A DNA stretch of 64,000 nucleotides, from assembly GCA_017308595.1 (NCBI GenBank), contig JAFKER010000016.1:104636-168635 (forward strand). Direction: 5' to 3'. A program made the translations under genes and the position numbers. This DNA is from Afipia sp. GTDB lineage: Bacteria; Pseudomonadota; Alphaproteobacteria; Rhizobiales; Xanthobacteraceae. The notes beneath the pieces are model-generated. The model was given only the letters and a program-made list of their open reading frames with translations, did not search any database and was not told the DNA's origin. Each line of letters opens with the position of its first letter. Within the stretch, counting starts at the first letter, position 1. Below, one piece after another: positions 53,876 through 63,320 of this stretch.

Positions 53876-54243
53876 ATGTCCAGAAAGACCTGACAAGCTC
53901 GGGCTGGCCAGGACCGGGCGAGCTATACGATGAACTTACCGACAATATCATCGCAGAACTTGAGGCCGGGCGCGTGCCTGGGTCCAACCTTGGAGGACGG
54001 CGGCTGCGAAGGCGCCACTTGCCAAACGCCGCGACCGGGCGGAATTATTCCGGGATCAACGTGCTGATCCTTTGGAGCGCCGCGGCACGGCTTTTCGGGC
54101 CAGAGCGGGCCCACCTTCCGCCAGGCGCTCGCGCTCGGCGGCAATGTCCGCAACGGCGAGCGCGGCACGTCCGTCGTGTACGCCGACCGATTCGTACCCG
54201 ACGACGAGAAGCGGCGCGCCCGAGCAGGCGCGAGCGGCGATTG
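53876..54243 (+). pseudogene. ardC: Truncated, frameshifted second ardC
   Basis: Begins with the ArdC N-terminus in one frame (LYDELTDNIIAELEAGRVP, then NYSGINVLILWS) and continues in another (GPTFRQALALGGNVRNGERG, then TSVVYADRFVPDDEKRRARA). There are several indels around 53975-54110. The zincin domain is missing: sequence similarity stops near 54240 where the SIR2 gene region begins. It is an inverted relic of the gene at 18878-19840. Confidence 0.85.
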
Positions 54244-54300
54244 ATTGCTGCGCAATCTTGCTATGCTCGGACCCTTCCCTCCTAGTGATTCGCGCCTGCC

Positions 54301-56091
54301 ATGAGCATTTTATCAAGCGATCCGATTACTCAGCTCGCATTCTCGATGTTCGAGAGCAAGGGTGTCTATGCTTTGCTTCTCGGCTCTGGTCTCTCTCGTG
54401 CAGCCGGGATTCCAACTGGATGGGAAATCACTTTGGACCTAGTTCGACGAGTCGCGCTCGCGCAAGGCGTCAAGAATCAGTCCGATTGGGCGACGTGGTA
54501 TCGCAAAACGTATGGTGCGGAACCCGATTATTCAGCGATTCTAGCAGGACTGGCGGCCTCGCCTGCCGAACGGCGATCCATCTTACATTCGTACATCGAG
54601 CCTGACGAAGACGATCGTGCAGAGGGTAAGAAACTTCCGACAGCCGCGCACCATGCAATCGCGGGCCTGGTTCGCGACGGGTATGTCCGAGTGATACTAA
54701 CGACCAATTTCGATCGGCTATTAGAAAATGCACTGCGAGAAGTTGGCGTTGAGCCAACTGTCGTCACCTCCGTCGACAGCTTGTCAGGAGCCGAGCCGCT
54801 CACACATAGCCCGTGCTACGTGCTGAAGCTTCATGGTGACTACAAGGATGCACGCATCCTGAATACCGACGAAGAGTTAGGCGTGTATCCGCCGCAATAC
54901 GATGCGCTGCTCGACCGCATTTTGGATGAGCACGGTCTTATAGTTTGCGGTTGGTCAGGCGAGTGGGATGACGCGCTACGGGCAGCATTGTTGCGCGCTC
55001 CTAACAGGCGTTACCCTACTTTCTGGAGCATACGGGGGAAAGTTGGGAGCGGCGCAGAGCCCATCATCAGTCAGCGTAAGGCTGTGACCATTCCGGTTGC
55101 CGACGCCGATAGCTTTTTTCTGAAGTTGGCCGAGCTGGTGAAAACACTCGCCGAGACTCGGAAGCAGAGTCCGCTGACGATTGATATCCTCGTCGGCTCT
55201 ATCAAGCGGTACGTTGCGAGGCCGGAATTTCGCATTCGACTCGATGAAGTCATCACACAGGAAGTTAACAAGCTTTTCGACCGCCTCGACGCGAAGGAGC
55301 TCTCTCCGCAGGGTGTGTGGTCCGTTGAGGAATTCCGCCGACGCCTTAAACTCTATGAGGCCACTACCGAGCCGCTCGCGAAAGCCTTTGGTGTTCTCGG
55401 ACGATGGGGGGATGACGCCGAGCTTGCACTCATTGCCGATACGATCCGCGGCGTCGTTGCCAGGGCGAACAAGGTGGGCAGCGGCCTGAATATATGGCTT
55501 GATCTAAGGACGTATCCGGCCGTTCTGCTCATGACTGCATATGGGCTCGGACTTGCGAGAGCAGAGCGTTGGAAGACCTTGCATGACCTGTTTTCTCTCT
55601 CGATGCCTAGGGACGAGCGGGACCCAAAACGTCTCGTGAATTCGCTCTTCCTGTGGGACTGGAGGGGGTCAGACGACAATCTCTGGAATAACGTTGAAGG
55701 TTTCACGACAGGCAACAACCGCCGAAAAACACCACTCAGCGACCATCTATTCGACGTATCCTTCGAGTGGGGCACGGCGTTTTTGGGCGTCCCCACAGAC
55801 AATGCTCTGCTGTTCGATCGTTTTGAGGCGCTGGGGGCGTTGGTCCACCTTGAAGAGAACAGTGAAAGGGCACTGAAGGATCAACTGGAGAACGGCGACA
55901 GGAAGGCTAGGATGTCTGTCGGTCGCATCGGCTGGCGAAGCGAGGGGCGACGCTCAATAGAACACGAGCTGAAATCAACTCCTACCAGGCAACAACTGCT
56001 TAAAGCAGGGTTCGCATTGGGCAGTGAAGCATACCTCGATCTATTCTTGGAAAACCTATCACGGGTAGCACGATGGATGGAGTGGCGCTGA
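54301..56091 (+). CDS. SIR2-domain defence-type protein
   Basis: 596 residues. N-terminal SIR2 domain: VYALLLGSGLSRAAGIPTGW (near 23-42), RVILTTNFDRLLENALREVG (near 130), HSPCYVLKLHGDYKDARIL and GLIVCGWSGEWDDALRAALL. The C-terminal 300 residues are helical with no named domain and may sense infection. A stand-alone SIR2 NADase effector is likely; distinct from the HerA-linked SIR2 in length and sequence. Begins just after the ardC relic. Confidence 0.85.
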   Translation: MSILSSDPITQLAFSMFESKGVYALLLGSGLSRAAGIPTGWEITLDLVRRVALAQGVKNQSDWATWYRKTYGAEPDYSAILAGLAASPAERRSILHSYIEPDEDDRAEGKKLPTAAHHAIAGLVRDGYVRVILTTNFDRLLENALREVGVEPTVVTSVDSLSGAEPLTHSPCYVLKLHGDYKDARILNTDEELGVYPPQYDALLDRILDEHGLIVCGWSGEWDDALRAALLRAPNRRYPTFWSIRGKVGSGAEPIISQRKAVTIPVADADSFFLKLAELVKTLAETRKQSPLTIDILVGSIKRYVARPEFRIRLDEVITQEVNKLFDRLDAKELSPQGVWSVEEFRRRLKLYEATTEPLAKAFGVLGRWGDDAELALIADTIRGVVARANKVGSGLNIWLDLRTYPAVLLMTAYGLGLARAERWKTLHDLFSLSMPRDERDPKRLVNSLFLWDWRGSDDNLWNNVEGFTTGNNRRKTPLSDHLFDVSFEWGTAFLGVPTDNALLFDRFEALGALVHLEENSERALKDQLENGDRKARMSVGRIGWRSEGRRSIEHELKSTPTRQQLLKAGFALGSEAYLDLFLENLSRVARWMEWR

Positions 56092-56130
56092 CACTCCACC
56101 TGGCGATACCGGCCAGGGAGCAGCCGGACG

Positions 56131-57996
56131 ATGTCTATACGCCTGAGAGAACTGTTTGCCTGTACGGAGCAAGGCGGCGCTTTCGTCGCCGAATCTGCCG
56201 ATGGTCGACTCCTGCATATTGGCGAGGTGCCCTCCGGGCTCGCCTGCAACTGCGTCTGTCCCGGCTGCGGAAGGCGGATGGTTGCGAAAAAGGGAGATGT
56301 GCAGGCCCACCATTTTGCGCACAATGCTCAGCAAGATGGCCGGTCATGCGCGTCCGCCGGCGAGACGGCCCTGCATAAGTTTGCGAAACTCATTTTGGAT
56401 GAGCGCCTGGAAATTACTTTGCCAGCGCAGGTCGTGGAGGAGCAGAAGGATCGCGAAGTTGTTGTCCGGGCGGCGAAGCGTACTTTCGATCGAGCGATCC
56501 TAGAAACCAAAGATGGGCAGATCGTTCCCGACGTCGTGCTGCTCTTACGCGATCGCAGGCTCATCGTAGAATTCAAGGTCACTCATCCGTGCGACTCAAT
56601 AAAAATCGCCCGGATCCAAGCGATGGATGTCGGCGCAATCGAGATCGACCTCTCCCAGTACCGCGACCACAAGCTCAGCGAGATCGGAGACCGGATACTT
56701 TACGACGCGCCGCGAACATGGCTGCACAATCCGCGGGAACGTGAAGCGCGCGCACGCCTCGAAGTGAGAGCGCTACAGCGAGCAGAGGAGAGGCGGACGC
56801 AAATCGAAAATTACCGCGGCTCCTATCGCCATCGTTCACCGTCAGAATCCCCGGGAAGCGGGGCATGCGAATCTTCGGCCCGGAAAAACGGCCTCGCCGA
56901 CCTCATCAATCTGCCGGTATATGGGGCTGGTTGCTTCACAGTGGCCGTTGCGGAATGGCAAGCGGCTATTCTGGAAGCATTGCTCGCTCCAACGAAAACG
57001 CCTTTCCGAACTCGAAATGGGCTCGCGGCACTCCGAAGCAGACGATGGCTCGACTCATCGTTTGCTGACATTTCGGACGAAATCGTATGTGGGGTGCGAG
57101 CGGCCGGGATTCCGTTCAACTCCCCCTTCCAGGCCGTCGAAGCATATCTAACGCAACTCGAGCGCCTTGGCTTCGTTCATTCGGATCCGACTGAGATTTG
57201 GCGGCCCTCACATACGCTACAGGCACGGATCGATAAGGCGCGCGAGCTCCGCGCGCGACCGGTCAAGCGTACGCGCGAGCTCCGTCAATTAGTTGAGGAG
57301 CTGATTGCCACTCTTCCAGCGGATGAGACCGCTGCTTTCGTATTTGAACAATGGTGGAGTTCAATGCTCCCGGAACGCGGCCATTCACCTCGTGATGCGA
57401 TCGACTTCGATGAAACGAAGTGGCGATCGCTCACGAACGACCTGGATAATATCGCGACGCAAATCCGGTTCTCGCCGCGAGAACGCTTAGACCTTTTTGG
57501 GCTTCCCTACCACGGCGCCCTGGCGCGCGCACTTGAGCGCAAGCATGCAGAAGAAGCCGAACGTCAACGCGCCAATCAAGCGAAAATCGAGGCAGATAAA
57601 GCTGCCCGCGTCGCCGATCTGCAGCATCGCGCGCTTCGACAGATCGGGAGAGAAGCGGAACTCTGGCTCGTGACGACAAACTCTAACACTGGGGGACGCC
57701 CTCCCATCGAGGTCGCTTTGGATAGCGAAGCTGGTCACGAGGATGCGGTCCGCGCGCTCCATTACCGAGCAAGAGAGATTGAGGTTCAGCATCGAGCAAG
57801 CGAGCGGAAGGCAAAAGCCGTGGCGGAGCTCGCCGCGCTCGCCCAATCCCGGTATTACGACGACGAGCGAGCTAATTTATGGATGCGAGGCAGGAGGCGG
57901 GAATTAGGTGGTAAATCGCCGGAGGAGTTCACGGTTGATGATGCTACCCGGCAGCGGTGTAGTGAGCTGCTACCTACGAAACGTTCGCGTCGATAG
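56131..57996 (+). CDS. CoiA-like protein with nuclease motif
   Basis: 621 residues. N-terminal CoiA/zinc region CPGCGRRMVAKKGDVQAHHF then AH. The nuclease-like block PDVVLLLRDRRLIVEFKVTH (near 130-150) gives PD and ExK of the PD-(D/E)XK fold. A helical middle and a coiled-coil-rich Arg/Glu C-terminal part (ALERKHAEEAERQRANQAKI) follow. CoiA family proteins are known from competence; in an island like this a nuclease role in defence is plausible. Starts 39 bp after the SIR2 gene. Confidence 0.8.
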   Translation: MSIRLRELFACTEQGGAFVAESADGRLLHIGEVPSGLACNCVCPGCGRRMVAKKGDVQAHHFAHNAQQDGRSCASAGETALHKFAKLILDERLEITLPAQVVEEQKDREVVVRAAKRTFDRAILETKDGQIVPDVVLLLRDRRLIVEFKVTHPCDSIKIARIQAMDVGAIEIDLSQYRDHKLSEIGDRILYDAPRTWLHNPREREARARLEVRALQRAEERRTQIENYRGSYRHRSPSESPGSGACESSARKNGLADLINLPVYGAGCFTVAVAEWQAAILEALLAPTKTPFRTRNGLAALRSRRWLDSSFADISDEIVCGVRAAGIPFNSPFQAVEAYLTQLERLGFVHSDPTEIWRPSHTLQARIDKARELRARPVKRTRELRQLVEELIATLPADETAAFVFEQWWSSMLPERGHSPRDAIDFDETKWRSLTNDLDNIATQIRFSPRERLDLFGLPYHGALARALERKHAEEAERQRANQAKIEADKAARVADLQHRALRQIGREAELWLVTTNSNTGGRPPIEVALDSEAGHEDAVRALHYRAREIEVQHRASERKAKAVAELAALAQSRYYDDERANLWMRGRRRELGGKSPEEFTVDDATRQRCSELLPTKRSRR

Positions 57997-58035
57997 GAAC
58001 TCGGATGTTCTGTGTCAATACACCGCATAGAGACA

Positions 58036-59310
58036 ATGAACCGGCCTTCTAAAAAGCACCACTTCGTACCACAGGCGCAGCTTCGAAATTTCTCTGCGGA
58101 CGCGGAGCGCCGTTTTCTCTATGTGCTCGACAAACAAACGGATCGATCATTCCGAACTTCGATCCTCAACGCTGGCTCAGAGAACGACTTCAACACCATC
58201 AGTCTCGGCGCCAGCAAGTGGAACTTCGAAGATCTGTTCCAGGAAGTCGACACCCGGTCGGCTTTGCTTATTGCGGAGATCCTCTCGCGCAAATCGCTAG
58301 CCTGGCTATCCGAGGATGATCGGCTTGCTTTGGCCGACTTGTTCGCCACCCAGATGCTTCGCACGCATTTCAGTCGAACCACGCGGGCGCACCTCGCTGA
58401 TCGTCTTCGGGAGATCACACGGCAGCTCGGCTACGATCCGGATCAGAATCCGACCATGGCGACGCCCCCCGATGCAGCACTGCGCCTCGGCGCAGTACGG
58501 ACATTCCTTGATCGCAGCGAGCAGGTCGTCGCGCTTCTGCGCCTGTATCCCGCCTTATACCGAGCAAACGGGGACCATCGGTTCATAATCTCTGATCATC
58601 CCACCGCAGTGATGAATGCTTTTCCCTATGGGGAACTCGGACTTACTTCGCACGGCATACTAGTCGTCCTGCCGATCTCACCAGAGATTATGATTGCCTT
58701 GCACTGCCCGACAATTGTGAAGCGCTATGAGTTCGCTGAACAAGCGAGTCTCGAGGCAGATCAAAAGGAGCGAGTGTTCCGATACAGAGACGGCCTCAGG
58801 TCCGGCAATCCGATCGATATTGATGAAGATGCGGTCCTGTTCCTCAATCATCAGCAAACGGTTCATAGTGCGCGGTACCTCTACGCGGCCACCGACACAT
58901 TCGATCGCGCGCGTGAAGCGTTGGAACAGCAACCTCACCTTCGGTCCGTCACGACACACCTTACGTTCGGCGAAATGGGACGGCCGTCTAAACGACATTC
59001 AGAGATGCAATCGGGAATACACCTCGTAGTACGCGGTCCTGCCGATCACGGGATCCTCACAATCGAGGAAATCGATCCTTCCGGAGAAGGGATCACCGCT
59101 CGGACCGGCCAGATCACATTGTTAGCCCAAATGGCATCGGATCAGGGCATGCTCCGTGTCGAACTCTACGTCGATGGACGCCCCATGCGCACCTTGGGCG
59201 CTGCCATGGTGGAGCCTCTTGGAAACACAGCCGATGGCTGGTTCCGCGTAGTTCACCGCGATGCCAGTTTGAGAGAGTTAGGCAAGCGTCTCGATCGCAA
59301 CCGCTTGTAG
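58036..59310 (+). CDS. DUF4238 protein
   Basis: 424 residues from ATG 58036 (MNRPSKKHHFVPQAQLRNFS). HHFVPQAQLRNFS is the DUF4238 signature, and RFIISDHPTAVMN with GILVVLPISPEIMIALHCP follows as in that family. Function unknown; common in defence islands. GTG 58012 is an alternative start. Transcribed in the same direction as the SIR2 and CoiA-like genes, with small gaps. Confidence 0.82.
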   Translation: MNRPSKKHHFVPQAQLRNFSADAERRFLYVLDKQTDRSFRTSILNAGSENDFNTISLGASKWNFEDLFQEVDTRSALLIAEILSRKSLAWLSEDDRLALADLFATQMLRTHFSRTTRAHLADRLREITRQLGYDPDQNPTMATPPDAALRLGAVRTFLDRSEQVVALLRLYPALYRANGDHRFIISDHPTAVMNAFPYGELGLTSHGILVVLPISPEIMIALHCPTIVKRYEFAEQASLEADQKERVFRYRDGLRSGNPIDIDEDAVLFLNHQQTVHSARYLYAATDTFDRAREALEQQPHLRSVTTHLTFGEMGRPSKRHSEMQSGIHLVVRGPADHGILTIEEIDPSGEGITARTGQITLLAQMASDQGMLRVELYVDGRPMRTLGAAMVEPLGNTADGWFRVVHRDASLRELGKRLDRNRL

Positions 59311-59719
59311 CCTTCCATTTCCGGCGAGCAGGTCCCCGATATCAAACTTCGAGCAGTTGGCAGCACAGGCCTGTTCCACAGCATGCAGCGCAACCTCTCA
59401 CGTCAAAAGCACTAGGTGACAATACAAGCGTCCGCGAGCCGCGCTTCCTCGTCCATCCGATTTGCACGCTACAGCACTCTGGACTTGGGGGCGGCATCAG
59501 GGGACCCTTTGTTTGGCATCGTAGACAATTTAGATCGATGCATGGCAATTGGGTTACGCGTAGATGGCGCCGAAACGGGTCAGCAGGAATCTCGTCAGCC
59601 ACCACAACGGTAGGTCTTCTGGCGAGCCCGCACCGACAGCGTCGCGCCATGGATATGCGCATCTCACTCAGCGCGGTTTTGATCTTATCGGGGGATCATC
59701 GAAGCGCTTGCAGGGACTC
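59311..59719. other. Gap without recognisable gene
   Basis: About 400 bases. No open frame here resembles a known protein, and no repeat or terminator is clear. Open frames running through (for example 59564 into the next gene) are treated as non-coding before 59720. Confidence 0.4.
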
Positions 59720-59929
59720 ATGGTTGAGAGTGATAACAACAAGCGGCGCCGGCTCGTCGAGTTCAAGGATGGTTGCCGCTATGGCAAATTTGGAAGAACT
59801 AAAGCTTATGAGCTGATCGCCCACGAGAGGATCAGGGCCTACAAGATGGGGGGCAAGACCATGATTGATCTCAACAGCATAGATGAATATCATGCTTCGC
59901 TGCCGAGGGTCGAAACGAGAGCAAGCTAG
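59720..59929 (+). CDS. Small HTH (excisionase-type) DNA-binding protein
   Basis: 69 residues from ATG 59720 (MVESDNNKRRRLVEFKDGCR). The core YGKFGRTKAYELIAHERIRA then YKMGGKTMIDLNSIDEYHAS is a MerR/excisionase-like HTH_17 pattern common in rhizobial mobile elements. It could be a directionality factor or regulator of an element ended nearby by the integrase fragments. Confidence 0.75.
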   Translation: MVESDNNKRRRLVEFKDGCRYGKFGRTKAYELIAHERIRAYKMGGKTMIDLNSIDEYHASLPRVETRAS

Positions 59930-59970
59930 GCCGCCGATCTGCGCAGCCGCTAAGTCCTCACACTGCTGCC

Positions 59971-60804
59971 ATGACCGAAAACACCGATAATGCTCCGTTC
60001 GACCCCGCGCTGGGGGCCATCGAACCGCACGCCGGAACGCTGACCGCACCGCCGGACGGGCAACAGCTTTACAAAATCATGACGATTGAGAACCTGCTCC
60101 GGTCGGTGAGCGGCGGATACCTCTATTTCAACCGGGTCGATAGCTACAAGGACTTCCGGAATGCCGACGGGCATGACGGTGAGCAGTTGCAACAAGATCG
60201 CGCCGCCAATGAGGCCGCCAAGTTCGAAAGGGCACCCGATTTCTCTGGGGCGGACTATTATGACCGCTGCCGAAACCGGACCTATGCGTGCTGCTTCTCG
60301 CTGGAGAACTCCGACTACATCTGGCACGAGTACGGGAACGGCAGCGCACATGGTAAAGTCGGCATCGCTTTCGATTTCGCGAAGCTGCGTGCCGTCATCA
60401 ATGAGATCATGAGCGTCAGGAATGGACTGCTGTACCGGGGAAACGCCTGCAAGCAGATATTCTCCGTAAACTACGGAATCGTCGATTATTTGTCGTGGGA
60501 AGAGGTGCGGGAAAATATCGATCGGATGCCCAATCCGATCCGCTACACCTACGTCAAGGACAAGAGCTATGCTGATGAGCGCGAGTTGCGTATTTCGCTT
60601 TCGGCGATTGGCATGGGACATTTTGTCTTGGCCGATGGCACGAAAATGGAATTTGCCCCCGGACTCGAACTCGGCTTTGATTATCGAAAGGCCATGACAG
60701 ATGGCACGATCACGGAGGTTTTTCCCGGCCCCGGCTGCGACCTCGATTTCCTCCGCGATGAACTCGGCAAGCTCGGCATCAAAGCGGTAGACGGCGCGGC
60801 CTAA
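59971..60804 (+). CDS. DUF2971-like protein
   Basis: 277 residues. LYFNRVDSYKDFRNADGHDG, TYACCFSLENSDYIWHEYGN, KVGIAFDFAKLRAVINEI and IRYTYVKDKSYADERELRIS follow the DUF2971 pattern (YxY, CFS, MW-Y, VxF, Y..E.E.R). The role of the family is unknown; it is frequent in defence neighbourhoods. ATG 59971, 41 bp after the HTH gene. Confidence 0.8.
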   Translation: MTENTDNAPFDPALGAIEPHAGTLTAPPDGQQLYKIMTIENLLRSVSGGYLYFNRVDSYKDFRNADGHDGEQLQQDRAANEAAKFERAPDFSGADYYDRCRNRTYACCFSLENSDYIWHEYGNGSAHGKVGIAFDFAKLRAVINEIMSVRNGLLYRGNACKQIFSVNYGIVDYLSWEEVRENIDRMPNPIRYTYVKDKSYADERELRISLSAIGMGHFVLADGTKMEFAPGLELGFDYRKAMTDGTITEVFPGPGCDLDFLRDELGKLGIKAVDGAA

Positions 60805-60854
60805 AGGCTAGGCAGATAATCCAGCGGCACTTCGCCGCCGCTGTGCGTCCCAAT

Positions 60855-61457
60855 CTATAGGTCTTGTTCGGGCGCCGGCTTCTTTAAACCGCGCGGCTCC
60901 AGTAATTCGGCGGGGGTTTCTTGCAGGCCACAGAATGCGCTTATCCGGTGATTACCGTCGAGGATGCTCAAGCCATCGGGAAGCCTTATCGCAACTAGCG
61001 GCTTTTCGAAGACGCCATTCTTCATCAGGTAATCGGCCCCCCTCTTGAATCGCCTCCCGGTCTCCTCATCAATGGTGCCGCTTGCTTTCTCCATCAATAT
61101 CTGCGCCACAATGACCTTCGTACCCTGGCAGAGATTTGCAAAGCCACAGTCAGTCGTTTCGCGCTTCCAGCTAACCTCTCGCCACCATGAAAGGGGCCTG
61201 TATCCAAGGATGGCTGCCCATGCGTGATTGCCGAGCGGCTCCGGCGGCGGCCAACCCGTATCGCCAGCGCTGCGGTTTGCGAGGTAGAACAGCCACAGTT
61301 CAATGACTGCATCGGGCCAATGCGGAAGATAGCGCTTTATATCGGCTAGAGATACCTCCGGCGGTCGCCACTTCTTCTTCAGAATCTCGGCGAGTTCTAT
61401 AGCTTCGAGCAGCGTTAAGCTCCACAATTCCTCGACGAGCTTCGGCACATCAGCCAT
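60855..61457 (-). CDS. L7/L12-like N-terminal helix fused to ParB-like domain
   Basis: 200 residues. The first about 30, MADVPKLVEELWSLTLLEAI then ELAEILKKKW, resemble the N-terminal dimerisation/L10-binding domain of ribosomal protein L7/L12 (compare MAD-K-VE-LS-LTVLEAAEL). The C-terminal part has PLVAIRLPDGLSILDGNHRI then SAF, the DGxHR motif of ParB/Srx folds. The middle is helical and Trp-rich. Possibly recruited to the ribosome; function unknown. AGGA lies 9 bases before ATG 61457. Confidence 0.7.
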   Translation of the reverse strand: MADVPKLVEELWSLTLLEAIELAEILKKKWRPPEVSLADIKRYLPHWPDAVIELWLFYLANRSAGDTGWPPPEPLGNHAWAAILGYRPLSWWREVSWKRETTDCGFANLCQGTKVIVAQILMEKASGTIDEETGRRFKRGADYLMKNGVFEKPLVAIRLPDGLSILDGNHRISAFCGLQETPAELLEPRGLKKPAPEQDL

Positions 61458-61711
61458 GGCATGATCCTGCGGTCATGATTTCATTACCACTATCACGCAA
61501 ACGCCAAACGGAGGCGCACGGCGGCTTTCTGCTTTCCGGTTGCCGACGTGCCCTCATCGTTAAGCAGGGTCGAGGCGATCGAGCGGAAGCCGCGGGCGTA
61601 GTGGTCGCTGCCGGCGCTTTCAGTGTTGGTCTGGCCAGGCGCAACCGACTCGCCCCGAAGTCGTTCAACACGAGGTACGTATCTCGCTCGGCATCGTGGG
61701 GCAAAGTGTAA
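61458..61711 (-). pseudogene. Decayed integrase-like or rhizobial hypothetical remnant
   Basis: MRSLYTLPHDAERDTYLVLN then DFG (start near 61720, minus strand) is a known small rhizobial protein N-terminus, cut after DFG. Downstream on the same strand in another frame, YARGFRSIASTLLNDEG resembles the GFR-ASTLLNE box of tyrosine recombinases. Both are fragments broken by stops and shifts; low-confidence relics at the element edge. Confidence 0.4.
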
Positions 61712-62178
61712 AGACTACGCATGACAAGGCGCTCCCTTGACCTCGCGATATCAAGTTTGGGCGATCCTATCGGGATTCGAGTCGGAGCCGGGTTCGATTC
61801 CGGTCGTGGCGCTTGTGGAGACCAGAACGGCATGGGGCGCGCCTGCTGCCGGGGAGCCTGCTGGCTTATTTTTTGCCAGCGAGTACCGCGCGTCTCAGCT
61901 TGCTGGTATTTCTGCTGGTATCGGCAGCAATCCGTGACTAAAATCGCCATAAATTCGGATAGTTAAGGAAATAGGTGACTGCCGGCCAGGGGCACCATCA
62001 CATAGTTTCCACAGATCCACCGACATCCAAGAACGTCGCATTAATTCATTCATTACAATGGATTAAGGGAAAAGATCGTTCTTGGAGGGTTGCGACTGTG
62101 CACCCACATCCAGAAGATTCGATGGTATTTTTGTTGGTAGTTTCGGAGTGCTGGTAGCACCTGAAAGATGGAAGATGC

Positions 62179-62468
62179 ATGCCAGCACGAAAAGAGCTCG
62201 AATTCCGAAATCTAAAACCGCGATCAAGGCCGTTTAAATTGTCAGACGTGGCGGCTTATTCCTTCTTGTTTAGCCGAGTGGATCCAAATTGTGGCGGTTG
62301 GCGTACGGATTTGCCGGTCGCCAGAAATTGCTGGCTCTCGGAAACTATCCGCTCGCTTCATCAGCGGACGCACGGACCGCCCGTGACACCGCAAAGAAAC
62401 TAATCGCCGAAGGTACTGATCCATCAGAACTGCGAAAATCAAAGAAGCAGGCTCGAAAAAAATTCGCA
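62179..62468 (+). pseudogene. N-terminal fragment of a P4-family tyrosine integrase
   Basis: First frame: ELEFRNLKPRSRPFKLSDV. Second frame from about 62289: WRLAYGFAGRQKLLALGNY, SADARTARDTAKKLIAEGTD and PSELRKSKKQARK, the DUF4102 arm-binding domain of P4-type integrases. A frameshift near 62286 and loss of the catalytic domain make it a relic; following sequence is unrelated. Marks an old attachment-site end of a mobile element. Confidence 0.75.
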
Positions 62469-62699
62469 TACGAATACCTTCGTGACGGTGGCCAGCGAGT
62501 GCAAAAAAAGCTGAGGGTTGCCGGTCCATTTCTGGTCGACCTAATCGCGAGCCTGGCAATGATTTCAAGACTTCTTCCTCCCGACAACGAACGAGGTACT
62601 AATGCGCTTCGGTACGATGCTGCGACCGCGTCACTAGAATCTGTGTCTGTATTTTTTAACGATCAGAATTGGCGCCTTCTTACATTCCCGGCTCGTTAA

Positions 62700-63320
62700 C
62701 GAGCCTTGCAATTGCACTCCTTGACCTCAAGAGGGATTGAGAACAAAGTCTTCAAGAAGCTAGCAACACTCGGAAAGCCCCGACACGATTCTGGCTGCTA
62801 AGAGCTGAGGCTGCGGTCCTTCTGAAAGTGCTCATCGAGCAAGAACACGAACCACAAGAACAAGCTGCCGGGCACATTAATAGATCGCTTGAGATCTATT
62901 TGCATAAGATCACTGCGCGTGCCCAAGATTCGCATCAGCGCAAAGACAAGGTGGCAAAGAAAGCCCGCCTGCGGAATTCCTCCAACTGATAATGCGGAAG
63001 CGATCAAAAAAGCTACCCTAGGCTCACAGCCGGTTGACACTACCGATTCTAAACAGCCAGTGAGCTGCCTCCCGTTCGCGCGAATTTGGCAATCTGCCAA
63101 CGCCCTTATGAAATCTGACGTGCTACCCTAACTCATGGTTTAAAACACGTCTGGCGGGGGGAGCCTATCGTTGCGGCTTCTATCGTAGATAAATGTAGAT
63201 TCTCCAGCAGCGCGTATTGGAGGGCGGTAATTTTGTACTTGGCCTAGAAGATAACTTGATAGGCTGCCTTAGGATGCGCGACACACTAAAGCTCAATCAG
63301 CCTATTTGGAATGAGAGAAG
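62700..63320. other. Gene-poor stretch before the glycosyltransferase
   Basis: About 620 bases with lower GC than the rest. An open frame 62757-62988 (RFWLLRAEAAVLLKVLIEQ) has no start codon and no known domain. No RNA or repeat recognised. Confidence 0.4.

Noticed and set aside
61785-61815. T-arm-like sequence GGTTCGATTCC suggesting a tRNA or att site
   Set aside because: The stem does not pair fully and no acceptor or anticodon arm fits, so no tRNA is called; it could be a decayed att core.
62757-62988. Open frame with helical composition (RFWLLRAEAAVLLKV)
   Set aside because: No start codon and no known homologue; could be a relic but not supportable.
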